The notes under the pieces were generated by a model that ran no database searches, was not told the origin of the DNA, and was given only the letters and a program-made list of their open reading frames with translations. From assembly GCF_947489715.1 (NCBI RefSeq), contig NZ_CANLER010000006.1:124001-188000 (forward strand): DNA of 64,000 nt, in the 5' to 3' direction. This DNA is from an uncultured Roseovarius sp. (GTDB lineage Bacteria; Pseudomonadota; Alphaproteobacteria; Rhodobacterales; Rhodobacteraceae). Position numbers and translations under genes: made by a program. This document shows positions 9,126-17,545 of the stretch, piece by piece; positions within the stretch are counted from its first letter, which is position 1; each line of letters starts with the position of its first letter.

Positions 9126-10583
9126 ATGCAATCAGTGCCAGAGACTCAGAACCCCGTTGATATGTCGCTCGCTGAAATTTGTGAGTATATGAGCGAAGGC
9201 ATCGCGATATTCGACGCCGAGGCCACGTTACGCCTGGCAAATAGCAGCTTTCATCAGAAGCACCCCAACTTATCGGATGTGCTGAAGCCCGGTATTCCCT
9301 GGTCGATCTTCCTGCGCGAAGCCGTCAATCGCGGCACCATGCCTCTGCCCGTCAGTCAGCGGCTTGACGCGCTGGAGGCTGAATTGGCCACCGCTGGCAC
9401 CCGGTCTGACGCCGTTCAGATGCCCGGCGTCCAAGGACGCACTGCTACCTTGCGGTTGGGCCAGACATCCGATGGTGGTTTTGTCCTGACGCATACTGAA
9501 AACCCGCCCCCCGCTGACGACGCAGATGCCGTGCGCGACGCCGAAATCCTATTACGCAAGGTGCTTGAAGCGTGCCCGCGCAGCCTGATCATGTCGCGGG
9601 TGACCGATGGGCGGATCATCTATCGCTCACCGGCGGCAACGGACCTTCTGGGTAGTGCCAAAAGCAGTTTCTCACATTTCACCCATCGCGAAGAACGTGC
9701 TGATTTCATCACCCTGTTGCTGCCCGATGCCATTGTGGACAACATGCGCGTCACCTTTCGGCGCGCAGACCAGACCGAATTTCCTGCTGAAATCTCGGCC
9801 CGGCTGATCGATTACCGCGGCGAAGACGTGATCGTGGCCACGGTCGAGGATCTCACGCAGGAACTGGCCATCAAGGCTGAAATGGATAGGCAGAAAGAAC
9901 AGCTGTTCCAGTCCGAAAAACTGTCGGCTTTGGGCGAATTGCTGGCGGCCGTCGCGCATGAGCTCAACAACCCGCTTTCGATTATCGTCGGCAACGCTGA
10001 AATCCTGCACGAAGAGATTGCCGATGATGGCCTCAAGCGGCGCGTCGGCAAGCTGAGCCAGGCCGCGCACCGATGCGTCCGTATCATCCGGTCATTCCTG
10101 TCACTTGCCCGACAGGAACCGTTGGACCTCCGACCAACCGAGTTGTCAAAACTGATCGAAAACGCACTCGAGGCGGCCTCAAACGATACCGAGGCTGCCA
10201 AGATCAAGATGCACACGGCCCCATATACCAACGAACCACTGGTCATCGCGGATGAAGTGCAACTGACCCAGGTGATCATCAACCTGCTCAGCAACGCCAT
10301 TCAGGCAATGCGCGACGCCGGTATCGGTGACCAGATCACCATCGAGCGGAGCTGGAATGATCGCTCCCTCACGATCCGGGTGACTGATAACGGACCAGGC
10401 ATCAGCGACGACATCAAAACCCGCATCTTTGATCCACTATTCACGACCAAGGACGCGGGCAAAGGCACCGGTGTCGGCCTGGCCTATTGCCACCGGATCA
10501 TTGCGGCCCACAAGGGCCAGATCAGGCTGGAACATACCGCCCGGCGCGGCGCGACTTTTTCTGTTGAACTGCCGCTGGCCTGA
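9126..10583 (+). CDS. PAS-domain sensor histidine kinase (soluble)
   Basis: A 485-residue kinase without obvious membrane segments. Residues ~15-125 and ~140-250 look like two PAS domains; the second ends in the typical VATVEDLTQE. The dimerisation/phosphoacceptor helix has LAAVAHELNNPL with His278 as the predicted phosphorylation site. The ATPase domain has the N box (INLLSNAIQAM), G1 (VTDNGPGI), the F box (FDPLFTTK) and G2 (GKGTGVGLA). The ATG at 9126 is chosen because it follows the cyclase stop closely; longer in-frame starts would lie inside that gene. No response regulator is adjacent, so the kinase must signal elsewhere. It likely forms one operon with the globin and cyclase-like genes. 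Confidence 0.88.
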   Translation: MQSVPETQNPVDMSLAEICEYMSEGIAIFDAEATLRLANSSFHQKHPNLSDVLKPGIPWSIFLREAVNRGTMPLPVSQRLDALEAELATAGTRSDAVQMPGVQGRTATLRLGQTSDGGFVLTHTENPPPADDADAVRDAEILLRKVLEACPRSLIMSRVTDGRIIYRSPAATDLLGSAKSSFSHFTHREERADFITLLLPDAIVDNMRVTFRRADQTEFPAEISARLIDYRGEDVIVATVEDLTQELAIKAEMDRQKEQLFQSEKLSALGELLAAVAHELNNPLSIIVGNAEILHEEIADDGLKRRVGKLSQAAHRCVRIIRSFLSLARQEPLDLRPTELSKLIENALEAASNDTEAAKIKMHTAPYTNEPLVIADEVQLTQVIINLLSNAIQAMRDAGIGDQITIERSWNDRSLTIRVTDNGPGISDDIKTRIFDPLFTTKDAGKGTGVGLAYCHRIIAAHKGQIRLEHTARRGATFSVELPLA

Positions 10584-10742
10584 TCAAACTGATTGGCACG
10601 CAAATGCAACCTTGCGGGTGGAACCAGGACAGAAATGCCTAAATATATTGCCATCGGGGGTGTTCCCAATTCGCCTGGCAGCGTTTAGGCAGTATCGCAG
10701 TCGATCGCTGAATTGTTGAAGAAGTCATAAACGAGAGCTGAA

Positions 10743-11633
10743 ATGCTGAAAGTACAGGTGGTTGTTCCCACTTTTAATCATGCTGAATTCATTGCGAAGA
10801 CGCTTGATAGCATCCTGATGCAGCGGACGACGCATCGTTTCGAGATACTTGTGCACGACGACGCATCGACCGATGGTACGCAAGATATCATCAAGGAATA
10901 CGCCGCCCGGCATCGCAATAAATTCAAATGTATTTTTCAGAAAGAGAACCAGTTTCAGCAGGGAAAGCGGATCGCAAGCCTGGTCTGGCCGCATTACAAG
11001 GCCAAATATATCGCCTATCTGGATGGCGACGACCTCTGGACTAACCCGGACAAGCTACAAACCCAGGTCGATTTCATGGACGCGCATCCCCGCTGCATGA
11101 TCAGCCAGACCTATTCGGAATTCTTTGACAGCAAGACCGGCGAAACAATCGAGAAATTTCCACCGCCCAACCGTCGCGATGAATGCACTTTCTTCGAAGA
11201 CCTCGCCCCCGGTAATTATCTGCTGTCATCGGCGGTGATGCACCGGCGCTCGGCCCTGCCCAAGCTGCCACCCGATTTCAATGAGAACGGGTTCGGTGAC
11301 TATGCCAAATTCGCGCTGATTGCCCGCACGGGATGGATCGGCCTGATTCCGATTGAAGCGACTAGGTACCGCGTGCATGAAAATAACATGTGGTTTCGAA
11401 AACCGTTTGAGGAACGGCTTAAAAAGACCCAGATGGTTCAGAAATATGTGGCGAAAAACGCGCCCAGACCGTTTGATGAACTTTGGAACCTGGCCAGCAC
11501 AAACTCTCACATTCCTCATGCCTTGCGGCTTGCCTGCGGCGCCGAACGCATGCGCCGCATCGAAATTGACGAGGCACTGGACAACGTGCAAATCCCCCTC
11601 TCTCAACTTGGTCAGAAATTTGGCATTCTGTAA
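10743..11633 (+). CDS. Glycosyltransferase family 2
   Basis: A 296-residue GT-A-fold transferase expected to use a nucleotide-sugar donor on the cytosolic face of the membrane. The N-terminus has VVVPTFNHAEFI and LVHDDASTDGT, the nucleotide-binding part of GT2 enzymes. The metal-binding region is IAYLDGDDLW. There is no membrane helix. The first gene of a cluster running to 18.5 kb that mixes GT2 enzymes, sulfotransferases and sugar-modifying proteins; it is separated from the preceding kinase by 159 bp. Its sequence style (DDASxDGT, LDGDD) resembles the two other GT2 genes in the cluster. Donor and acceptor are unknown. Confidence 0.85.
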   Translation: MLKVQVVVPTFNHAEFIAKTLDSILMQRTTHRFEILVHDDASTDGTQDIIKEYAARHRNKFKCIFQKENQFQQGKRIASLVWPHYKAKYIAYLDGDDLWTNPDKLQTQVDFMDAHPRCMISQTYSEFFDSKTGETIEKFPPPNRRDECTFFEDLAPGNYLLSSAVMHRRSALPKLPPDFNENGFGDYAKFALIARTGWIGLIPIEATRYRVHENNMWFRKPFEERLKKTQMVQKYVAKNAPRPFDELWNLASTNSHIPHALRLACGAERMRRIEIDEALDNVQIPLSQLGQKFGIL

Positions 11634-11705
11634 CGCGCCACCCTGCCGGATACCGAACCGGTTTTCGGCACGACACAGCCCTTCGCAACGCGGGAGATCG
11701 CTTTG

Positions 11706-12680
11706 ATGACCTCGGACAGGACGTCGACCTTTCAAAGGAACCTCAAGCTTGAGGCACTGCTGAAGACACTGAACGCGTCGATCGCCGAAACGCGGATGAC
11801 CGAAACGGCCGCCGTCCCCCTGCCGCCGCTTTTCATTCTGGGAACCCCGCGCAGTGGCACCACCTATTGCATGCAGTGGCTTGCGGCAACGGGTGCTTTT
11901 TCCTACCCGTCCAACCTGATTTCACGCTTCTGGAAAGCGCCTTATATCGGCGCAATCTGTCAGGAAATGTTCACAAACCCCGAGTTCGACTTCCGCGGTG
12001 AATTCGCCGATCTCAGCTTTCATGACCCGGAACAACGCTCGGAACTGGGCAAGACACAGGGCCTGCTGTCCCCGAATGAATTCTGGTATTTCTGGCGCGC
12101 GATTTTCCCCGGCGACGACGATATCGGGATTGATCTGTCAAGCGCGACCGACAGCCAGTTCACCGAGTTCACGCAGAAACTGCATGACTTCGCCAGCGTG
12201 CGGGAAAAGCCGGTCGCCACAAAGGGCATGATCGTCAATCACCAGTTGGGCCCCTTTGCAAAGGGCGTGCCGGGCGCACTTTTCCTGCATCTCGATCGCG
12301 ATCCCCATGCCTCGGCCTGGTCACTTCTGCGCGCCCGTGAACGCATGCACGGCGATCAAAACACCTGGTATTCTTTCAAGACGCCGAACCGGCATGACCT
12401 GACATCCCTGCCCGCACCACAACAGGTCATGGGACAGATCGAAACCATCCGCAATGACCTGCGCCAGCAACTCAACGACCTGCCACAAGACAGATGGCTG
12501 TCGCTGGATTACGCCGAGCTTTGCGGCGACCCGGAAGGAAGTTTTGAGAAGCTTCGCGCCCTCTATGCAGCGCGGGGCACGTCGCTTGACGGGGCAAACG
12601 CACTGGCACCGGCCAAGGTGTCACGGCCCGACATTCCGGATGACATCACCCGGGCGTTCAACGGCTATCTCAGCCGCTAA
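11706..12680 (+). CDS. Sulfotransferase-family protein
   Basis: A 324-residue P-loop protein of the PAPS-dependent sulfotransferase superfamily. The 5'-phosphosulfate loop is LFILGTPRSGTTYCMQWL (residues ~46-63). The 3'-phosphate site is probably in LFLHLDRDPHASAWSLLRAR, with its arginine and serine. It would move a sulfuryl group onto a glycan or small molecule in the cytosol. The ATG at 11706 follows a GGGAGA site; a TTG just before it is unlikely. It has no membrane segment. The 3' end overlaps the convergent aminotransferase gene by 11 bp. It differs clearly from the two other sulfotransferases in the cluster. Confidence 0.78.
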   Translation: MTSDRTSTFQRNLKLEALLKTLNASIAETRMTETAAVPLPPLFILGTPRSGTTYCMQWLAATGAFSYPSNLISRFWKAPYIGAICQEMFTNPEFDFRGEFADLSFHDPEQRSELGKTQGLLSPNEFWYFWRAIFPGDDDIGIDLSSATDSQFTEFTQKLHDFASVREKPVATKGMIVNHQLGPFAKGVPGALFLHLDRDPHASAWSLLRARERMHGDQNTWYSFKTPNRHDLTSLPAPQQVMGQIETIRNDLRQQLNDLPQDRWLSLDYAELCGDPEGSFEKLRALYAARGTSLDGANALAPAKVSRPDIPDDITRAFNGYLSR

Positions 12681-13743
12681 CGCCCGTCATCAACACTTTC
12701 AGATCCGCGATAATCTGATCACGGGTCGCCTGCGCCATATCGGGATGGGTGGGGATATTAAGGATATGGGCATAGACCTCTTGCGTCATGGATAACTGCG
12801 CCAAGGGTTTGTAATATTTCGCAAAATTTATGTTCTGAGTTTGCCTTAACCGTTCCAGCGGGATCGGTGTATCACACAGAAAGGCACAGCTTGTCTTGGG
12901 CGTGGGCCCACAGACGGGTAGCAGCGGGCGCAGCCCCATTTCCTGTGCAATCCCGGCGATGCGTGCCTCTTGTTCATAATATTGCGGCGTCCAGTCATCC
13001 ACCAATTCAAGACGGCTGATATGAAACGCACAGGCAATGTCGGAAATCTTGCCGTTATTCATCCAAAGACCGGCAGGTTCAGGCGGCGCGTCATAATTCA
13101 ACAGCGTGTAGAATTCTTCGGCCCGGTCGGCGGGCGTGATCGCCAGTCCACCCTCACCCACACCATAGGGTTTCGTCTGATGCAGGCTGAAGCTCTGCCA
13201 GGGCCAGTCGGGAATGCCAGCGCGCACGCCAGCGGCATTGTCAAACAACATCGCCTTGCCGCTTTCTCGCGCAAAACTGATATAGGCCGAAAAATCCTGC
13301 ACCATGCCCAATGTATTGACCACGACGAACCCATCGTAGCTTTCAGGGTCAAGGGCACGCAGCGCCGCGATGTCCAGCATACCGCTTGCGTCGCAATCGA
13401 CAAAGGTCACATCGGCGAAATAGCCCCGCCCCATGTTCTGAAAGGTAAAGCTTGAGGAAACCCACCGTAGCGGTCTACCAGCATCCTGCTCATGCAGCCG
13501 CGCCATCGCCTCAAGGGCCACGCCGCCATTGGCGCAAGGCGTCACCGTAGCCCCCGATGGTACCTGAAGATGGTCGCCAAAAACATCCGCCATCGTGTGA
13601 TAAAGCGGCCCGCGATTGGCCCAGGTGTTTTCCTGTGCGCATGCTTCCAGCAGGGTCGCGACACGGTCCATCGCGGGGGTCTTGTTTTCGACGAATTTAA
13701 TCACAAGCTGATCCTCTGAAATTGATGAAACGGCACGCGCCAT
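12670..13743 (-). CDS. DegT/DnrJ/EryC1/StrS-type sugar aminotransferase
   Basis: A 357-residue PLP enzyme of the type that aminates keto-sugars bound to nucleotides. The PLP aspartate region is MLFDNAAGVRAGIP, and the Schiff-base lysine lies in FSLHQTKPYGVGEGG, matching the family pattern SxHxTKxxxxGEGG. Further on, NNGKISDIACAFHISRLE is the substrate-side helix. The length is normal. It is transcribed against the flanking sulfotransferase genes, together with the WbqC-family gene 51 bp upstream on the same strand. It points to an amino sugar in the glycan made by this cluster. No dehydratase or epimerase that would supply its substrate lies nearby. Confidence 0.85.
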   Translation of the reverse strand: MARAVSSISEDQLVIKFVENKTPAMDRVATLLEACAQENTWANRGPLYHTMADVFGDHLQVPSGATVTPCANGGVALEAMARLHEQDAGRPLRWVSSSFTFQNMGRGYFADVTFVDCDASGMLDIAALRALDPESYDGFVVVNTLGMVQDFSAYISFARESGKAMLFDNAAGVRAGIPDWPWQSFSLHQTKPYGVGEGGLAITPADRAEEFYTLLNYDAPPEPAGLWMNNGKISDIACAFHISRLELVDDWTPQYYEQEARIAGIAQEMGLRPLLPVCGPTPKTSCAFLCDTPIPLERLRQTQNINFAKYYKPLAQLSMTQEVYAHILNIPTHPDMAQATRDQIIADLKVLMTGVSG

Positions 13744-13794
13744 ACATTAAATTCTGGCTATCAGCCCCCATCTGAAGGCGCAAGCGCGTGCTCG

Positions 13795-14547
13795 TCAGTC
13801 CAGCGTGTAGCGCCCCAGCAGGTCGCGGATCTCTTCGGGGTCGTTGAACATCATGACGTCCAGTATCGACAGCGACGGCACGAACGTGTTTTCGAACTGC
13901 GGATAGGTGATGTCCCCGGTCTGAATGAATTTCAGCTCGATCCCCCGCGACTTGAAGTCATCTATGTCATAAAGCTCACGCCCACCTGGCGCGTTCACAT
14001 AAATGTCGGCACCGCGCGCACGCGCGATCGCCTGAATGCGCTGCGCAGCGCGCAGCCCCTCTTGATGCTCAATCTGGCTGGAGCGCGAAAGCCGCGTCTC
14101 AATGCCCAGGTAATCACGCGTCTTCTCCAGTGAAAAGCACAGAAAATCAGCCAGGTTGGTGTGACCTGATCCAAATATGTCATCAACCAGCGCCATGACA
14201 CGCGAAAAATGTGGTGCCCGGGAATAGGCGTGGCTAAACCTTTCCGTCAGACTGCGGTTGGCATTTTCCCAGGCGTCGGTCAGGTAACGCTCGTCTATGT
14301 TTGCCCGGTTACTACCCTTCCGAAGCGGAAGCGTGAACATGTCGGCGTCACCGTTCCAAAGCATCCGGTTGCGGTTGATCCATCCGCGCGTGAACTGCAC
14401 ATCGTCATAGATCACAAACTCATCCACAGCCTGCATCATCTGCCAGTATCCGATATAGGGCAGAAAATAGGGCTGCATGATGGCCACGGACTTTGCGTCA
14501 ACGGCCGGTGTTATGTCGGGGTTTCGTGCCAGCGTATCGCTCTTCAA
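13795..14547 (-). CDS. WbqC-family protein
   Basis: A 250-residue protein with the WbqC-family start VAIMQPYFLPYIGYWQMM and the following FVIYDDVQFTRGWINRNR. The family occurs in O-antigen, capsule and other surface-sugar clusters; its exact reaction is not settled as far as I know. No signal peptide or membrane helix is seen. The upstream sequence has no good ribosome-binding site, so a start nearer the MQPYF motif (about 23 codons in) is possible. It is probably co-transcribed with the aminotransferase gene downstream, which suggests joint work on an amino sugar. Confidence 0.8.
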   Translation of the reverse strand: MKSDTLARNPDITPAVDAKSVAIMQPYFLPYIGYWQMMQAVDEFVIYDDVQFTRGWINRNRMLWNGDADMFTLPLRKGSNRANIDERYLTDAWENANRSLTERFSHAYSRAPHFSRVMALVDDIFGSGHTNLADFLCFSLEKTRDYLGIETRLSRSSQIEHQEGLRAAQRIQAIARARGADIYVNAPGGRELYDIDDFKSRGIELKFIQTGDITYPQFENTFVPSLSILDVMMFNDPEEIRDLLGRYTLD

Positions 14548-14607
14548 TCAGGTTGTGGGGGATGTGCGTAATCGGCTAATACACCGCGCAGGCTAGGGGG
14601 TTTTGAC

Positions 14608-15627
14608 ATGCACTACAAGCGACTCGTGGATCCGGTGTTTTTGATGTGTTCCGAACGCTCTGGCAGCAATCTGATCGCGCGCTTTTTCGGTGCCCATCCG
14701 GATTTTTTTGCACCCAGCCCGGCGCATCTGTTTCGCATCTTCTCGCAGCTTGATCACACCAAGGACCTCCGCCAGGACCTGCTGCGCATGTTCGCCGCCA
14801 AGCTTGGCATCTGGAAGGTTGATGCCTTGCCGCAGGCCGAACAGATGGCGCTGTTTGACGGTTGCGACACAACCGCCCAGATGATCGCAGCCCTGCTCAA
14901 CAAGGAAGGCGCGCTGCGCAATCGCCCGCGACTGTTTCTCAAGGAAAATTCTGCCCATGCTTTCCTGCCCTTTATGGAGGAGGTATCGGACAATCCGAAA
15001 TACGTTTTTATGGTCCGCGATCCCCGCGACATGGCAGCATCCTGGGTCACGGCGCCAACCTTGCGGGGCGGCGTTCTACGCTCGGCCCGGCGCTGGAAAT
15101 CGGATGTGGAAGGTGCACTAAAGGTAAGAGCCGAAGGGCGGAACGTCGTGCAACTGACCTATGAAGCGCTGGTCAGCAAGCCCGAAGAAACGCTGCGCCG
15201 CGTCTGCGAAGCCCTTGATCTTGAATTCTCCGAAAGCATGCTTGAGCACGCCAAACACGATGACAGCATCAAGCAGGATGCCACGCGCTCCGCACTTTGG
15301 CAAAACGTCTCACGCGACATCATGAAAGATAATTTCAACAAGTTCTCAACCAAGCTTGATGACGATCAGATAGCCTATATCGAGGCCCTGTGCGGCCCGC
15401 TCATGGCTCAGTTCGGCTATCAAAAATCCCGCCCGGACACCGCCGCGCCTTTCGGTCAGCATGAAAGTTTCGCCGCGTTGGAGGCCGCGTTGGACATGCG
15501 TGAACCCTGGGAAAAACCGGCCTATAAGGATCTGCCGCAGGACGAACAGGACCGGCTGCAAACCTGGTCTTCGTTGAAACAGGAACTTGACGGGCGATAC
15601 GGTGCGCAGAATCCCACATTGCCCTGA
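14608..15627 (+). CDS. Sulfotransferase-family protein
   Basis: A 339-residue PAPS-dependent sulfotransferase-like protein. The 5'-phosphosulfate loop is FLMCSERSGSNLIARFFG (residues ~11-28). The 3'-phosphate motif is YVFMVRDPRDMAASWV, typical for this superfamily (RDPRD followed by a serine). C-terminally, LTYEALVSKPEETLRRVCEAL is the usual helix seen in bacterial sulfotransferases. It is cytosolic. It begins 60 bp from the divergent WbqC-family gene and is followed 99 bp later by another sulfotransferase gene. The acceptor is unknown, and no cysD/cysN/cysC genes for PAPS synthesis lie in the window. Confidence 0.85.
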   Translation: MHYKRLVDPVFLMCSERSGSNLIARFFGAHPDFFAPSPAHLFRIFSQLDHTKDLRQDLLRMFAAKLGIWKVDALPQAEQMALFDGCDTTAQMIAALLNKEGALRNRPRLFLKENSAHAFLPFMEEVSDNPKYVFMVRDPRDMAASWVTAPTLRGGVLRSARRWKSDVEGALKVRAEGRNVVQLTYEALVSKPEETLRRVCEALDLEFSESMLEHAKHDDSIKQDATRSALWQNVSRDIMKDNFNKFSTKLDDDQIAYIEALCGPLMAQFGYQKSRPDTAAPFGQHESFAALEAALDMREPWEKPAYKDLPQDEQDRLQTWSSLKQELDGRYGAQNPTLP

Positions 15628-15726
15628 CGATCATCTTGGCGGGCGCTGATTTTCGATAGAAAGATGCGGCATTAGGCGATACCAACGCGGCGACGCCCCG
15701 AAACCGCGCAAGACAAGATTTACCAC

Positions 15727-16434
15727 ATGAAGATTCCCCAGCTCTTCCGATCGGACAAAAAGACCGAAACCCCCGACCCGGTTCAGGTTGAAAAGCTGTT
15801 CTGCATCTCTTTCCAGCGCACCGGCACGACCAGCGTCGGGCAGTTTCTGAAAGGGCTGGGCTATCCCGTTGCAGACTGGGCCGTATCACGCCGCAACAGC
15901 TGGGGTCGCAAATGGGTCGAAGGCCAGTTCGATGAAATTGTCGAAAGCGATGATTTCCGCGCCCATCAGGGGTTCGAGGACGGCCCCTGGTTCGCGCCGG
16001 AATTCTATCGCTTCCTCTATCACCGGTTCCCACGCTCACGGTTCATCCTGTTTGAACGCGATGCGGATGCCTGGTTTGCCTCAATGCTCTCGCATTCGGG
16101 CGGGCGATCGCTGGGTGTCACCGCCGTGCACGCCAAGATTTATCGCCGCGAAAAAGAATATCTCGATCTGTGTGAAAAAACCGGCGATCCCGCCCTGGTC
16201 GATGAAAACGGCCTTGGGCTTGAGGGCCACAAAGACCACTATATCGACACCTACCGCGTCCGGAACCGCGAAACCCGCCAGTTCTTTCACGAACGCGACC
16301 CCGCCCGTCTCTATTTCAGCCGACTGGAAGACCCTGACAAATGGAAAGGTCTGGCATCCTTCCTCGGCCACGACCCCGACAAGGTGCAGGAGGTTCACAT
16401 GAATAAATCCCCCCAGCCCACGGGGAAAAACTGA
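15727..16434 (+). CDS. Short sulfotransferase-family protein
   Basis: A 235-residue protein with a P-loop-like 5'-phosphosulfate site FCISFQRTGTTSVGQFLKGL (residues ~21-40) and the later SRFILFERDADAWFASML, which would supply the 3'-phosphate contacts. This layout matches the short sulfotransferase family seen near bacterial glycan genes. The loop reads RTGTTS, closer to the short eukaryote-like type than to the loops of the two neighbours, so three different sulfotransferase types occur here. It is cytosolic with no membrane helix. The upstream gene is another sulfotransferase and the downstream one a GT2. Confidence 0.75.
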   Translation: MKIPQLFRSDKKTETPDPVQVEKLFCISFQRTGTTSVGQFLKGLGYPVADWAVSRRNSWGRKWVEGQFDEIVESDDFRAHQGFEDGPWFAPEFYRFLYHRFPRSRFILFERDADAWFASMLSHSGGRSLGVTAVHAKIYRREKEYLDLCEKTGDPALVDENGLGLEGHKDHYIDTYRVRNRETRQFFHERDPARLYFSRLEDPDKWKGLASFLGHDPDKVQEVHMNKSPQPTGKN

Positions 16435-16514
16435 CCTCTGGCGGGCTTCTCAATCTTCACCGCACGGATTAGATTTCCCTGACATAAGAGATGTTTTTCG
16501 CTACTGGAAGGGTC

Positions 16515-17504
16515 ATGGCCGCAGATCTCCCCGATACCTCAACGCCACCTGACACCAGCGCCCCTTCCGACACGGGGCTGCGCTACAGCCTCATCGTGCT
16601 GAGCTACAATCAGGAAGCCTTTGTTGCCGATGCCGTGCGTGCCGTACTGGCGCAGGACTGTTTCCCGATCGAGATCGTGATTTCGGATGACTGCTCCTCC
16701 GATGGCACATTCGCAGCGATCCAGGCAGCAACCCGTGGCTACAAAGGACCGCACCGCCTGCATATCCGCCGGAACGAGCGGAATTTGGGGCTGGTGGCCC
16801 ATATCAATCAGATCATCGACATGACGACCGGCGATGTGATCATCCCGGCCTATGGCGATGATATCTCCGCACCCTCGCGGGTCACGGAAATCTCCCGGCG
16901 GTTTGAAACCGGTAAACCCTTGCTGGTGCATTCTGATGCCGTTGCGATTGACGAAAACGGCAACGAAACCCGCTCAAACTATCGCAAGGCGGATTTCTAC
17001 CGCACGACCGACGCCCTTGAGACGGCGACGTCTATGGCGCTCTATCTCGGTGCCGCGGGGGCCTGGCACCGCACGCTCTTCGGCAAATACGGGCCGCTGA
17101 ATTACCCCAATGTCTATGATGATCACATTCTGGGGTTCCGCGCCGCCCTGGAAAACCGCGTGGCCTTCATTGAAAAGCCATTGCTGAAATACCGCGAAGG
17201 TATCGGCCTGTCGCATCAACTGAACCGCGACCGAAACCAGACCGATACCGCTGCCACGCGGCGCAAGAAAATCCTCGACATGATGATCGCCACCTTCAGC
17301 CAACGCCTTGAAGATGCGGCGACATTCGGCCTGCCCAAGGATCATGCGATCATTAAAAAACTGCACCGCGCCCGGCAAAAGGCCGAAATGCGGCGCGCCT
17401 GCTATGACGGGATGGGCCAGATGCTGACCCGCAATCTGGCGCACCCGTTTGCAGCGCTCGCCGCCGCGGGCGCCGAAGGGCTCAGGATCATCCGGCGACG
17501 TTAA
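16515..17504 (+). CDS. Glycosyltransferase family 2
   Basis: A 329-residue GT2 enzyme. The N-terminal GT-A core has LIVLSYNQEAFV and IVISDDCSSDGTF; the acidic metal site is VIIPAYGDDIS. The ATG at 16515 is preferred because GGAAG lies just upstream; an ATG 24 bases earlier is also in frame. The N-terminal ~20 residues form a Pro/Thr/Ser-rich tail before the fold. The protein is clearly a paralogue of the next gene on the opposite strand: both share SDDCS, the AYGDD/FPADD site, LVHSDA, and a late YREGIG or YRQDVG motif. This suggests a duplication within the cluster, now in convergent orientation. Confidence 0.87.
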   Translation: MAADLPDTSTPPDTSAPSDTGLRYSLIVLSYNQEAFVADAVRAVLAQDCFPIEIVISDDCSSDGTFAAIQAATRGYKGPHRLHIRRNERNLGLVAHINQIIDMTTGDVIIPAYGDDISAPSRVTEISRRFETGKPLLVHSDAVAIDENGNETRSNYRKADFYRTTDALETATSMALYLGAAGAWHRTLFGKYGPLNYPNVYDDHILGFRAALENRVAFIEKPLLKYREGIGLSHQLNRDRNQTDTAATRRKKILDMMIATFSQRLEDAATFGLPKDHAIIKKLHRARQKAEMRRACYDGMGQMLTRNLAHPFAALAAAGAEGLRIIRRR

Positions 17505-17545
17505 AAACCAACCGCCGGTAACGCGCGGTTGCGCCTGCACGGGCG

